The notes: generated by a model not told the origin, from the letters alone. Shown: positions 7,343 through 14,330, numbered from the stretch's first letter. The stretch: DNA of 14,644 nucleotides from JAPXSY01 sp034003585 (GCA_034003585.1 JAVEYH010000090.1:1-14644), one strand, 5' to 3'. Program-made: numbers and translations.

Positions 7343-8515
7343 TTACGGTGTCACCTGGAGCGGTCCGACCTTCAGCATCGCGGGCGGGGGCAATGCGGGA
7401 AAAGGCGCGTGCGGCTCGTCCTGATACCAGTAGGCCACGGAGGCCACGTCGTCATGCAGCGGCAGATACCGGCCGGACTTGTCCTTCATCCATCCCAGGG
7501 TCTGGATCGTCACCTTCAGGTCTTTCGTGAAACGGATGGGGTCGGCCACATGCCAGCGGTACAGCCCGAAACGCTGGCCCGTCCGATAGATCACGTCCGG
7601 CGGCAGCACCTGGGCCAGACCCGAGTGCGGCGTGCTGAAGGTCTGGTATCGTTTCGTCTCCTGGTTCTCGAAATTGTAGGAACCGCAGAAGTAGTCCTCC
7701 GTGCCCGTGCCGCAGATCGTGGGGAATGTCGTGTCGCCGTCCAGGAAGAATTTCATTTCTCCCTCGCCCCACCAGCCGGGGTCCCGGACCTCCCAGGCGA
7801 GATATGTGCCCACGTAGTGCCCTTTGCCGCGCACACCATCCAGAATCGTCACTTCCGGGCGGTCATCCTGCACACGCGGCACGCGCCGGAATTGCGCGTG
7901 GAAGGTCGCCGCATCGTCGGGCACCTTTGTCAGCGCGTAGTGGATCTGATAATAGAGGCGCATCGGCTTCCCGTCCAGATTCTCGAGCGTGATCTTGGCG
8001 CCTTTGCGGAACGGCATGACCCAGTAGCAATTGAAGGCGCTGCCGGGGTTGACGCACACCGGCATCGAGTTGATCTGGCAATACTTGCCCCAGCCGCACG
8101 CGAAGAAATCGCCGAGCGGCACTTCCACCGAGGGCGAGGTCTCGCCGTCCCAGTAGCAGCGCAGGATGTTGAGGCGGGTTTTGTCGAGCGGCGCGGGCGT
8201 CATCCAGATCTGCTGGATCGCGCCGGAACCGGCAATGTCCGCCAGCGTGACCGTGCTTTGGGCCGGCACGTTCACGAAGGGCGACACCTTCCAGCCCTGT
8301 CCCAGGTCGCGCGCCGCGCGCCACGCCGGGCCGTTGGTCGACTGCGCGGCCGCACCCTTTCCGCCCGTGAAATTCTCGGGACTGATCGCCCGCGTCTCGG
8401 CGTGCGACAGGCGGGGCAGGGTGCCGAGGCTCATGTCCAGCCCGCTGAACTTCGGCGTCACGCACGCCGTGACCAATCCCATCGAGAAGGCCGCCAACAA
8501 GCCGATCCGTTGCAT
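7343..8515 (-). CDS. DUF2961 / GH172-family lipoprotein (fructan or arabinofuranoside hydrolase)
   Basis: About 390 residues with a lipoprotein signal (MQRIGLLAAFSMGLVTAC, acylated Cys18), so lipid-anchored outside the inner membrane. The body matches DUF2961, now glycoside hydrolase family 172, known for difructose dianhydride I synthase/hydrolase and exo-acting D-arabinofuranosidase activities. The family hallmarks are present: GWWGEGEMKFFLDGD with Glu251 and Glu253, and GTGTEDYF with Glu273. A Glu pair about 21 residues apart is catalytic in the characterised enzymes. Also typical are WMTPAPLDKTRLNILRCYWD and the GDFFACGWGKY region. The ATG at 8515 is chosen for the lipoprotein signal and an AAGGAG site five bases upstream; a start at 8575 would bury the signal. 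It lies 75 bases downstream of glcD in the same direction with no obvious promoter, so it may be the last gene of that transcript. The exact substrate is open. Confidence 0.9.
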   Translation of the reverse strand: MQRIGLLAAFSMGLVTACVTPKFSGLDMSLGTLPRLSHAETRAISPENFTGGKGAAAQSTNGPAWRAARDLGQGWKVSPFVNVPAQSTVTLADIAGSGAIQQIWMTPAPLDKTRLNILRCYWDGETSPSVEVPLGDFFACGWGKYCQINSMPVCVNPGSAFNCYWVMPFRKGAKITLENLDGKPMRLYYQIHYALTKVPDDAATFHAQFRRVPRVQDDRPEVTILDGVRGKGHYVGTYLAWEVRDPGWWGEGEMKFFLDGDTTFPTICGTGTEDYFCGSYNFENQETKRYQTFSTPHSGLAQVLPPDVIYRTGQRFGLYRWHVADPIRFTKDLKVTIQTLGWMKDKSGRYLPLHDDVASVAYWYQDEPHAPFPALPPPAMLKVGPLQVTP

Positions 8516-8590
8516 TTTCGCTCCTTCCTTTCTGGCAGGGGGAGACCCTGACCTGACGGCACCCGTGCAGATCATGCCGCGCCGGAACGT

Positions 8591-10036
8591 CTACGGGCTG
8601 GTCGCCAGGTCGAAGATCTTGCCGGGGTTCATGATGTGGTTCGGGTCCCACGCGCGTTTGACGGCGCGCATCAGATTCAGCTCGACCGGATCGATGAGGT
8701 CGCGCAGATAAGCTTTCCGTTTGATGCCGATGCCGTGCTCGCCGGAAATCTTGCCGCCCAACCGTTGCGTGATCCGGTACAGGTCGTTCAGGCAGGCCTT
8801 TTCGGCAACGTGCCACGCCTCCATGGGCATTTCCGGGTCCTTGACCAGGGTGGCGTGGAGGTTACCGTCCCCGGCGTGGCCGTAGCAGGGGATGCGCATG
8901 CCGTATTTCGCGCTCAACCCCTCCAGTTCGGGGATGATCTCAGGGATGCGGGAGGGGGGGACCACGATGTCTTCCAGGCTCTGGATCGGGCTGTAGACCT
9001 TGAAGGCCTCGGCGATGTTGCGCCGCACGTTCCAGATGCGCTCCATGGTGTTGCGGTCCTCGGCCACGAACACCTCGATCGCGCCGTGCTCCTCGCAGAG
9101 GTCGCCGATCGCGATCAGATCCTGCTCCACCTGACCCGGATGGGAGCCGTCCGTCTCGATCAGCAGCATCGCGCCGGCCTCCTCATAAGGCAGGCTCTCG
9201 TTCAGATAACGGCAACTGGTGAGGATCGAGAGTCGGTCCATAAACTCGATGCTGGTGGGTACGAGGCCCTTCGACATGATGACCGGCACCATGTCGATGG
9301 CCTCGCGCGGGGTCCGGAAAAGCACCAGCAGATCGGATTTCGCCGTGGGGTAGCCGATGAGCCGGATCGTGGCTTGGGTGACGATCCCCAGCGTGCCTTC
9401 GGAGCCGATGACGAGTTGCTTGAGGTCGTATCCGGTGACGTCCTTCGCGAGTTTGCCGCCGAGCCACACGCGCTCGCCGGTCGGCGTGACCAGCTCCAGG
9501 CCGGTGATGTAGCGGCCGGTCACGCCGTATTTGACCGCTTTGCCGCCGCCCGCGTTCTCCGCGATGTTGCCGCCGATCATGCAGGTTTGCAGACTCATGG
9601 GGTACCCGGCGAAAAACAGCCCCTTCTCCTGCACCAGCGTGGCGAGATCATTGGTGACCATCCCGGCCTCCACGGTGACGGTCATGTTGGCGGTGTCCAG
9701 TTCGATGAGACGGTTCATCTTCTCCAGCGAGATCACGAGCCCGCCGAACTGCGGGATGGCGCCGCCCGACAGGCCGGAGCCCGCGCCGCGGGGGGTGATC
9801 GGGATCCGCTCGCGGTTGGCGAGGCGGACCAGTGCGGCCACCTGTTCGGTCGAGGTCGGGAACACCACGAGTTCGGGCATGTGGCCGTACTCTTCGGCGT
9901 TGGTCTCGTCGTGCGAATACGCCTGAAGCTTCTCTTCGTCGGTCAGGACCTGTTTGGGGCCGACGATCGCGCGCACGGCATCGGCGATCGCGGGAGTGAC
10001 CGGGGCATAAGCGGGGAGGGGGAAGGGGGGGGGCAT
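8591..10036 (-). CDS. glcD: FAD-binding 2-hydroxyacid dehydrogenase, GlcD/LctD type
   Basis: About 481 residues. A flavoenzyme of the VAO/GlcD family, expected to oxidise D-lactate, glycolate or a related 2-hydroxyacid and pass electrons to the EtfAB pair encoded just upstream. The FAD pyrophosphate-binding loop is PRGAGSGLSGGA near residues 82-93. In the C-terminal FAD-oxidase domain are GHAGDGNLH (about 386-394), SGEHGIGIKRK (from about 431) and the final NPGKIF. No ferredoxin-type cysteine clusters are present and no GlcE or GlcF gene is nearby, which favours an ETF-linked enzyme over classical glycolate oxidase. The ATG at 10036 is one base after the etfA stop (TAACATG), with GAAGG six bases upstream; the longer start at 10063 lies inside etfA. 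D-2-hydroxyglutarate dehydrogenase is another possibility. The gene symbol reflects family only. Confidence 0.92.
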   Translation of the reverse strand: MPPPFPLPAYAPVTPAIADAVRAIVGPKQVLTDEEKLQAYSHDETNAEEYGHMPELVVFPTSTEQVAALVRLANRERIPITPRGAGSGLSGGAIPQFGGLVISLEKMNRLIELDTANMTVTVEAGMVTNDLATLVQEKGLFFAGYPMSLQTCMIGGNIAENAGGGKAVKYGVTGRYITGLELVTPTGERVWLGGKLAKDVTGYDLKQLVIGSEGTLGIVTQATIRLIGYPTAKSDLLVLFRTPREAIDMVPVIMSKGLVPTSIEFMDRLSILTSCRYLNESLPYEEAGAMLLIETDGSHPGQVEQDLIAIGDLCEEHGAIEVFVAEDRNTMERIWNVRRNIAEAFKVYSPIQSLEDIVVPPSRIPEIIPELEGLSAKYGMRIPCYGHAGDGNLHATLVKDPEMPMEAWHVAEKACLNDLYRITQRLGGKISGEHGIGIKRKAYLRDLIDPVELNLMRAVKRAWDPNHIMNPGKIFDLATSP

Positions 10037-10037
10037 G

Positions 10038-11039
10038 TTACGCCTTCTTTCCTTTGCGGGCATCGAGCCGCCGCTGCAGCGCTGGCAGAATCTGAAATGC
10101 GTCGCCCACGTTCGCGTAGTCGGCGACCTGATGCAGCGGGGCGTCAGGATCGGGGTTCACGGAGACGATGATCTCGCTGGTCTTGATCCCCGCGAGATGC
10201 TGGATGGACCCCGAGATGCCCGCGCCGAGATAGAGTTTGGGGGAGATGGTTTTGCCGCTTAATCCGATCTGGTGGGGATAACCGATCCAGCCGCGGTCCA
10301 CCGCTTCACGGCTTGCGCCGACCGCGCCGCCCAGCGTCTCGGCGAGACGCCGCAGCATCGCGAAATGCTCGCCCTTTTTCAGCCCTTTTCCTCCCGCGAC
10401 CACGATGTCGGCCTCTTCAAGGTTCACGAAATCCGAGGCGTCCCGGCGGTACCCCAGCACGGTGACGCGCGGATCGATCAGGCTCTCGTCCAGCGGGATC
10501 GGTGTGATCGTGCCGTGCCGCGCCGGGTCATGCGGCAGCGGCCGGCTGGATTTGGGCCGGACCGTGGCCATCTGCGGGCGGTGATGGGGCGTCTTGATGG
10601 TGGCCATGATGTTGCCGCCGATCGCAGGCCGCGTCTGAAGCAGATTGCCGGTCCCCTCCTCGATATCGAGTTCGGTGCAGTCGGCGGTGAGGCCGGCGCG
10701 GACGCGCACGGCCACGTACGGCATCAGCGTGCGGCCCGAAGAGGTGGCGGCCGCCAGGATGATGTCGGGGTGGCGCTCGCCGATCAGGCGGGTCAGGACC
10801 CGCGCGTAGGTTTCACAGACAAAATGGGCGAGCCGGGGGTCCCGCACGGCGTAGACTTCATCCGCGCCGCGCGCGATCAACTCTTGCAGGCGGGAGTCCT
10901 CCACACCGTCTCCGATGAGGACCGAAACCAGCGGCGTTCCGAGCCGGTCCGCGAGTTTGCGCCCGCGTGCCAGCAGTTCGAACGAAACCCCTTTGAGTTC
11001 GCCGTGAGCCTGTTCGGCCAGCGTCCACACTCCACTCAT
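10038..11039 (-). CDS. etfA: Electron transfer flavoprotein alpha subunit
   Basis: 333 residues. Binds FAD and partners with EtfB in the cytoplasm to carry electrons between a flavin dehydrogenase and other carriers. The C-terminal FAD domain is clear: GGKGLKKGEHF (216-226), GASREAVDRGW (241-251), the IGLSGKTISPKLYLGAGISG stretch (258-277) followed by IQHLAGI, and SVNPDPDAP (293-301). The N-terminal Rossmann-like half contains PDIILAAATSSGRTLMPYVA. It has no N-terminal ferredoxin extension, unlike the alpha subunit (LctC) of some bifurcating lactate dehydrogenases. In many ETFs the segment before GKT reads GQTG; here it reads GLSG. The start ATG overlaps the etfB stop (ATGA), a sign of translational coupling, and glcD begins one base after its stop. 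Confidence 0.96.
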   Translation of the reverse strand: MSGVWTLAEQAHGELKGVSFELLARGRKLADRLGTPLVSVLIGDGVEDSRLQELIARGADEVYAVRDPRLAHFVCETYARVLTRLIGERHPDIILAAATSSGRTLMPYVAVRVRAGLTADCTELDIEEGTGNLLQTRPAIGGNIMATIKTPHHRPQMATVRPKSSRPLPHDPARHGTITPIPLDESLIDPRVTVLGYRRDASDFVNLEEADIVVAGGKGLKKGEHFAMLRRLAETLGGAVGASREAVDRGWIGYPHQIGLSGKTISPKLYLGAGISGSIQHLAGIKTSEIIVSVNPDPDAPLHQVADYANVGDAFQILPALQRRLDARKGKKA

Positions 11040-11848
11040 TGCCGCTCTCCTTCCATCAGCCCCTTTTCGTCAAGGAACGCGATCAGCCCGTCCACGGCCG
11101 CATCCGCGGCGCCGTCGTCCATCGCCAGCACCCTCCTGCCGCCCCGGGTCACTTTGGGCGTGTCGATCCGGACCACCTTGGTGGGGGAACCCTTGAGACC
11201 GATGCACCCGGGGTCGAGCGACAGGTTGGCGGTGCTGAAAACCGGGATCTCCATGCGCATGGCCGCCTTTTTGCCGCGCAGGGTCGGCAGCCGCGGCGCG
11301 GCGATCTCCTTCACCACGGTCAGCAAACAGGGCAGGGGCACGGACAACTGTTGGTATCCCTCCTCCACCAGACGTTCGAGCGTCAGTCTGCCCTTCGCGA
11401 GACCCTCGATGCGGGCGACGTACGTGGCGACGGGGAGATCGAGCCAAGCCGCGATCCCCGGTCCGACCTGGGCGGTGTCGCCGTCCGTGGCGCGTTCGCC
11501 GGCGAGGATCAGGTCGAAGGCCCCCATCTGCCGGATGGCTTGGGCGAGCGTGTACGAGGTGGCCCAGGTGTCGGCGCCGCCGAACGCGCGGTCGGAGACC
11601 AGCGCGGCATCGTCGCAGCCCATGGCCACCGCCTCTTTCAGCGCTTTGACTGCGGGCGGCGGCCCCATGGTGATGGCGGTGACAGTTCCCCCGTGCTGTC
11701 CCTTGAGGCGCAGGGCGGCCTCCAGCGCGTACAGGTCCAGCGGATTCACCACGGTTTCGATCCCGGCGCGGATCACGGTTCCGGTCTCCGGATCCATTCT
11801 GACGTTACTGGTTTCGGGAACCTGTTTGATCGGCACAATAATTCTCAC
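11036..11848 (-). CDS. etfB: Electron transfer flavoprotein beta subunit, bifurcating-type features
   Basis: 270 residues from a GTG at 11848, chosen because the ETF beta fold starts exactly there (VRIIVPIKQVPET) and a GGAG site lies six bases upstream; an ATG at 11995 would add 49 unrelated residues crossing the divergent promoter. Motifs: VNPLDLYALEAALRLK (34-49), TMGPPPAVKALKEAVAMG (60-77), SDRAFGGADTWATSYTLAQA (85-104) and GERATDGDTAQVGPGIA (117-133). The SDRAFxGADTxATSxTLA-type segment is, from what I know of the family, typical of FixA and other electron-bifurcating beta subunits, which bind a second FAD and NADH rather than AMP. Mitochondrial-type ETF lacks it. First gene of etfB-etfA-glcD, and it overlaps etfA by four bases. 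Confidence 0.95.
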   Translation of the reverse strand: MRIIVPIKQVPETSNVRMDPETGTVIRAGIETVVNPLDLYALEAALRLKGQHGGTVTAITMGPPPAVKALKEAVAMGCDDAALVSDRAFGGADTWATSYTLAQAIRQMGAFDLILAGERATDGDTAQVGPGIAAWLDLPVATYVARIEGLAKGRLTLERLVEEGYQQLSVPLPCLLTVVKEIAAPRLPTLRGKKAAMRMEIPVFSTANLSLDPGCIGLKGSPTKVVRIDTPKVTRGGRRVLAMDDGAADAAVDGLIAFLDEKGLMEGERQ

Positions 11849-11876
11849 AAGACTCTCCAGAAAACGGGTTGGTCGC

Positions 11877-11904
11877 AGCATAACAAAAACCGGGTTGAAG
11901 ACAA
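11877..11904 (-). promoter_or_regulatory. Probable promoter of the etfB-etfA-glcD operon
   Basis: On the minus strand, -35 TTGTCT (complement at 11899-11904) and -10 TATGCT (complement at 11877-11882) are separated by 16 bases, and the -10 is preceded by TG at the extended -10 position. Transcription would start about 20 bases before the GTG start codon of etfB. Four of six matches in each hexamer; function inferred. Confidence 0.5.
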
Positions 11905-11918
11905 TCCGGATTATCGGC

Positions 11919-11947
11919 TTGTGCCGCCGCGCGGCGGGGGGTACTAT
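11919..11947 (+). promoter_or_regulatory. Possible promoter of the glucuronokinase-like/galU operon with embedded palindrome
   Basis: A weak -35-like TTGTGC (11919-11924) and a -10-like TACTAT (11942-11947) are 17 bases apart on the plus strand, 34 bases before the kinase start. The spacer contains a perfect 14-base palindrome, CCGCCGCGCGGCGG at 11924-11937, that could serve as an operator or form a hairpin. Hexamer matches are poor (three and four of six), so this is tentative. Confidence 0.35.
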
Positions 11948-11981
11948 CAGGCGATTTCGGGAAACCGGAGAGGAAGACGGC

Positions 11982-12977
11982 ATGATTATTCGCACGACAG
12001 CCTATCCGCGGGCCGCGCTGATCGGCAACCCGTCGGACGGATACTACGGGAAGACGATCGCGTTCACCTTTTCGAACTTTTCGGCGCGGGTGACGCTCTA
12101 CGAATCGCCGGAGCTGGAGATTATGCCGACACGGCGCGACGGTTCCATCTTCACCAGCATCGGCGACCTGTTCCAAGACGTGCGCCTGTTCGGCTATTAT
12201 GGCGGGATCCGGCTGCTGAAAGCGGCCATCAAAAGTTTTTACGGGTACTGCCGCGAGAACGAGATCGAACTGCATGACCGTAACTTCACCGTGCGGTACG
12301 ACTCCGACATCCCCAACCTGGTCGGGCTCGCCGGTTCGAGCGCGATCATCACCGCCACCCTGCGCGCGCTGATGTCCTTTTACGGCGTGACCATCGCCAG
12401 GCCCCAACTCGCCAATCTGATCCGCGCCGTGGAGAACCGCGAACTGGGGATCACCGCCGGGCTCCAGGACCGCGTGGCGCAAGTCTACCAAAGCCTCGTG
12501 TACATGGATTTCGACCGGCCGCTGATGGAGCGCCAGGGCTTCGGCCGCTACGAGCCGCTCGACGCGGCGGCGCTGCCTCCGCTTTACATCGCCTTTCGCA
12601 CGGATCTTTCCGAAGGGTCCGAAGTGGTCCACAACAACCTGCGCGAACGGTTCGAGCGCGGCGAACCCGAGGTGCTCGCGGCGATGGCATATTGGGCTGA
12701 CCTCGCGGTCCAGGCGCGGCAGGCCCTGGAAAAGGGCGACGGTGGGGAGCTCGGAAGGCTGATGAACGCCAATTTCGACAAACGCCGCGAGATCTGCGCT
12801 CTCGGCGAGGGGAACCTGCGGCTGGTGGAGACTGCGCGTCAGGCCGGGGCCTCAGCCAAATTCACCGGATCGGGAGGCGCGATCATCGGCACCTATCCGG
12901 ACGAGCGCGCCTACGCGCGCCTCGCCGAAGCGTTCGCGGCCCAGCAGGTCTGCGTTTTCAAACCCGTCATCATCTGA
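11982..12977 (+). CDS. GHMP-family kinase resembling plant glucuronokinase
   Basis: 331 residues. GHMP kinases phosphorylate small metabolites with ATP. The ATP-binding loop is GLAGSSAI at about 115-122, the N-terminal motif is GNPSDGYYGKTIAF (15-28), and the C-terminal motif is KFTGSGGA at 293-300. Across most of its length it resembles, from memory, the plant glucuronokinases (EC 2.7.1.43, glucuronate to glucuronate 1-phosphate): the GYYGGIRLL, CRENEIELHDRNFTVRYD, ELGITAGLQDRVAQVY and NFDKRREI segments all have close plant counterparts. Substrate is inferred; another sugar or uronic acid is possible, since bacterial members of this group are mostly untested. The ATG at 11982 has GGAGAGGAAG just upstream. 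The galU-type gene follows after 43 bases, matching a two-step kinase plus uridylyltransferase salvage route to a UDP-sugar. Confidence 0.88.
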   Translation: MIIRTTAYPRAALIGNPSDGYYGKTIAFTFSNFSARVTLYESPELEIMPTRRDGSIFTSIGDLFQDVRLFGYYGGIRLLKAAIKSFYGYCRENEIELHDRNFTVRYDSDIPNLVGLAGSSAIITATLRALMSFYGVTIARPQLANLIRAVENRELGITAGLQDRVAQVYQSLVYMDFDRPLMERQGFGRYEPLDAAALPPLYIAFRTDLSEGSEVVHNNLRERFERGEPEVLAAMAYWADLAVQARQALEKGDGGELGRLMNANFDKRREICALGEGNLRLVETARQAGASAKFTGSGGAIIGTYPDERAYARLAEAFAAQQVCVFKPVII

Positions 12978-12984
12978 CGCGGGA

Positions 12985-12999
12985 CGGGTCCGCGACCCG
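12985..12999 (+). other. Intercistronic hairpin between kinase and galU
   Basis: CGGGTC-CGC-GACCCG is a perfect six-pair inverted repeat with a three-base loop in the 43-base gap. No T-tract follows, so it is unlikely to terminate transcription; it might affect mRNA processing or stability. Chance occurrence in GC-rich DNA is quite possible. Confidence 0.3.
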
Positions 13000-13020
13000 A
13001 AGGGGACACGAGAAAGATGC

Positions 13021-13920
13021 ATGGTTATGATTAAAAAAGCGGTCATTCCCGCCGCCGGGTTCGGCACGCGGTTTCTGCCGGCGACCAAAGCCTCGCCCAA
13101 AGAGATGCTGCCGATCCTCAACACCCCGGTGATCCAGTATGTGGTCGAAGAGGCGGTGGCTTCCGGGATCACCGATATCGTGATGGTGATCGGCCGGGGC
13201 AAGCGGGCGGTGGAAGAGCATTTCGACCGCAGCTTCGAACTGGAGGCGGAACTGGAGGCCAAGGGGCGCCTGCGCGAGCTGGAGGCGGTCCGCGCGATCT
13301 CCGAGCTCGCCAACATCCACTTCGTCTGGCAGAAACGCATGCTGGGGCTCGGTGACGCGATCCGTTGCGCGCGCCACCACATCGGCGACCAACCGTTCGC
13401 GGTGCTGCTGGGGGACACGCTACTCCAGAGTCTGAACGGCGTGCCGGCCACCCGCCAGCTCATGGATGCGCACGCGCTTCACGGCGGGTGCGTGGTGGCG
13501 GTGGAAGAGGTGCCGCGGGAGCGCGTCAGCCGCTACGGGATCATCAGCGGCGAACCGCTCGACGCGAAAACCATCCGGATCCGCGATCTCGTGGAGAAAC
13601 CCGCGCCGGACAAGGCCCCCTCGCAATGGGCGGTGGCCAGCCGGTATATCCTGACGCCCGGCATCTTCGCGCGCATTGACGACGCGGTTCCCGGCCGGAA
13701 CGGCGAGATCCAGATCACCGACGCCCTGCGGGCGCTCGCGCAAGCGGGAGAGCCGCTGTTCGGCCTCCGCGTGGCCGCGCGCCGCCACGACATCGGCAAC
13801 ACGCTGGGATTCCTCACCGCCAACATCCGGTATGCGTTGGACCATGCGGAGCTGGCCGGACCGCTCGGCGAGTTCATTCTCGCTGAGGCCGAAACAATCC
13901 GCCGCGCGCGCGGCGGGTGA
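13021..13920 (+). CDS. galU: UTP--glucose-1-phosphate uridylyltransferase (GalU type)
   Basis: 299 residues, the usual length for GalU. Makes a UDP-sugar and pyrophosphate from UTP and a sugar 1-phosphate, classically UDP-glucose for glycans and the envelope. The nucleotide-binding signature PAAGFGTRFLPATK covers residues 10-23 and continues SPKEMLPI. Further family marks are LLGDTLL, VEKPAP, and the NGEIQITDAL segment near the substrate pocket. Next to a glucuronokinase-like gene, the sugar handled here could be glucuronate 1-phosphate or another sugar rather than only glucose; that is inference. The start is the ATG at 13021 or the in-frame ATG at 13027; neither has a good ribosome site, which fits coupling to the kinase gene upstream. 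A bidirectional terminator lies 10 bases past the stop. Confidence 0.93.
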   Translation: MVMIKKAVIPAAGFGTRFLPATKASPKEMLPILNTPVIQYVVEEAVASGITDIVMVIGRGKRAVEEHFDRSFELEAELEAKGRLRELEAVRAISELANIHFVWQKRMLGLGDAIRCARHHIGDQPFAVLLGDTLLQSLNGVPATRQLMDAHALHGGCVVAVEEVPRERVSRYGIISGEPLDAKTIRIRDLVEKPAPDKAPSQWAVASRYILTPGIFARIDDAVPGRNGEIQITDALRALAQAGEPLFGLRVAARRHDIGNTLGFLTANIRYALDHAELAGPLGEFILAEAETIRRARGG

Positions 13921-13930
13921 CGGCCGGGAC

Positions 13931-13974
13931 AAAAAAACGGATGCCCGGACAAGTGCGTCCGGCATCCGTTTTTT
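13931..13974. terminator. Bidirectional rho-independent terminator
   Basis: An A-run (13931-13937), a long stem (CGGATGCCCGGAC paired with GTCCGGCATCCG, one bulged C), a six-base loop AAGTGC (13951-13956) and a T-run (13969-13974). Because A- and T-runs flank both sides it can end the galU transcript on the plus strand and the small lipoprotein transcript on the minus strand. Confidence 0.9.
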
Positions 13975-13995
13975 GTGATCGAGTCGCGGAGCGCT

Positions 13996-14193
13996 TTATT
14001 TCTTCAGCGCGCCGTCGAGCTTCTTCTGCAGGTCGCCAGCGGCCTTTTCGGCATCTTTGGCTGCGGCGTCGGCGGTCTTCTCGGCGGACTTGACAGCCTT
14101 GTCCATCTTATCGCCCAGAGACTCCTCTTTCTTGCAGCCGACAAACGCGCACGTCGCGGCGGCCATCACGGCAATCATAAGCAGTTGCTTCAT
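13996..14193 (-). CDS. Small Ala/Lys-rich lipoprotein
   Basis: 65 residues. The signal MKQLLMIAVMAAATCAFVGC gives an acylated Cys20, followed by KKEE. The mature part of about 45 residues is one charged amphipathic helix, KMDKAVKSAEKTADAAAKDA and on to LDGALKK, with Ala spaced so as to suggest an 11-residue or heptad-like repeat and a coiled-coil or surface-lying helix. It ends in Lys-Lys, which recalls Braun-type lipoprotein, but length and sequence give no firm homology, and attachment to peptidoglycan is only a possibility. The ATG at 14193 was chosen because it begins the signal and has AAGGAG nine bases upstream; the ATG at 14238 lies in the leader. Single-gene unit with its own promoter and a shared terminator. 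Function unknown. Confidence 0.85.
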   Translation of the reverse strand: MKQLLMIAVMAAATCAFVGCKKEESLGDKMDKAVKSAEKTADAAAKDAEKAAGDLQKKLDGALKK

Positions 14194-14213
14194 CTTTTTG
14201 TACTCCTTCTTCT

Positions 14214-14249
14214 TTGCGCGAAGTGCGCAAGGTAACACGTTTACGTGTT
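14214..14249 (-). promoter_or_regulatory. Tandem leader hairpins upstream of the small lipoprotein
   Basis: Two perfect inverted repeats lie between the predicted transcription start and the ribosome site: AACACGT-TT-ACGTGTT at 14234-14249, and TTGCGC-GAAGT-GCGCAA at 14214-14230. In the mRNA they would form adjacent stem-loops ending about 10 bases before the AAGGAG. They could stabilise the 5' end, or the first could be an operator near the start site. The repeats are seen; the role is inferred. Confidence 0.55.
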
Positions 14250-14257
14250 GTGGTCAT

Positions 14258-14287
14258 ACTATAGCAGGGAGGGGGCCAAGCTGGCAA
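14258..14287 (-). promoter_or_regulatory. Sigma70-type promoter of the small lipoprotein gene
   Basis: On the minus strand, -35 TTGCCA (complement at 14282-14287) and -10 TATAGT (complement at 14258-14263), each five of six matches, with an 18-base spacer. This is the best promoter match in the window. Transcription would start near 14251, giving a leader of about 58 bases. Confidence 0.7.
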
Positions 14288-14330
14288 GAGCCCCGTAAAC
14301 ACAATTTTTGCGAAGTCGGCTGTGAAAACA

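Noticed and set aside
10272..11981. A long in-frame upstream extension of the kinase gene (to 901 codons)
   Set aside because: The extension is antisense to etfA and etfB. The kinase domain starts exactly at the ATG at 11982, which has a good ribosome site.
11849..11995. A 49-residue N-terminal extension of EtfB from an ATG at 11995
   Set aside because: It crosses the divergent promoter region, does not resemble ETF, and the GTG at 11848 has a good ribosome site at the true domain start.
13365..13679. A short plus-strand open frame inside galU
   Set aside because: It overlaps galU in another frame without a ribosome site or domain.
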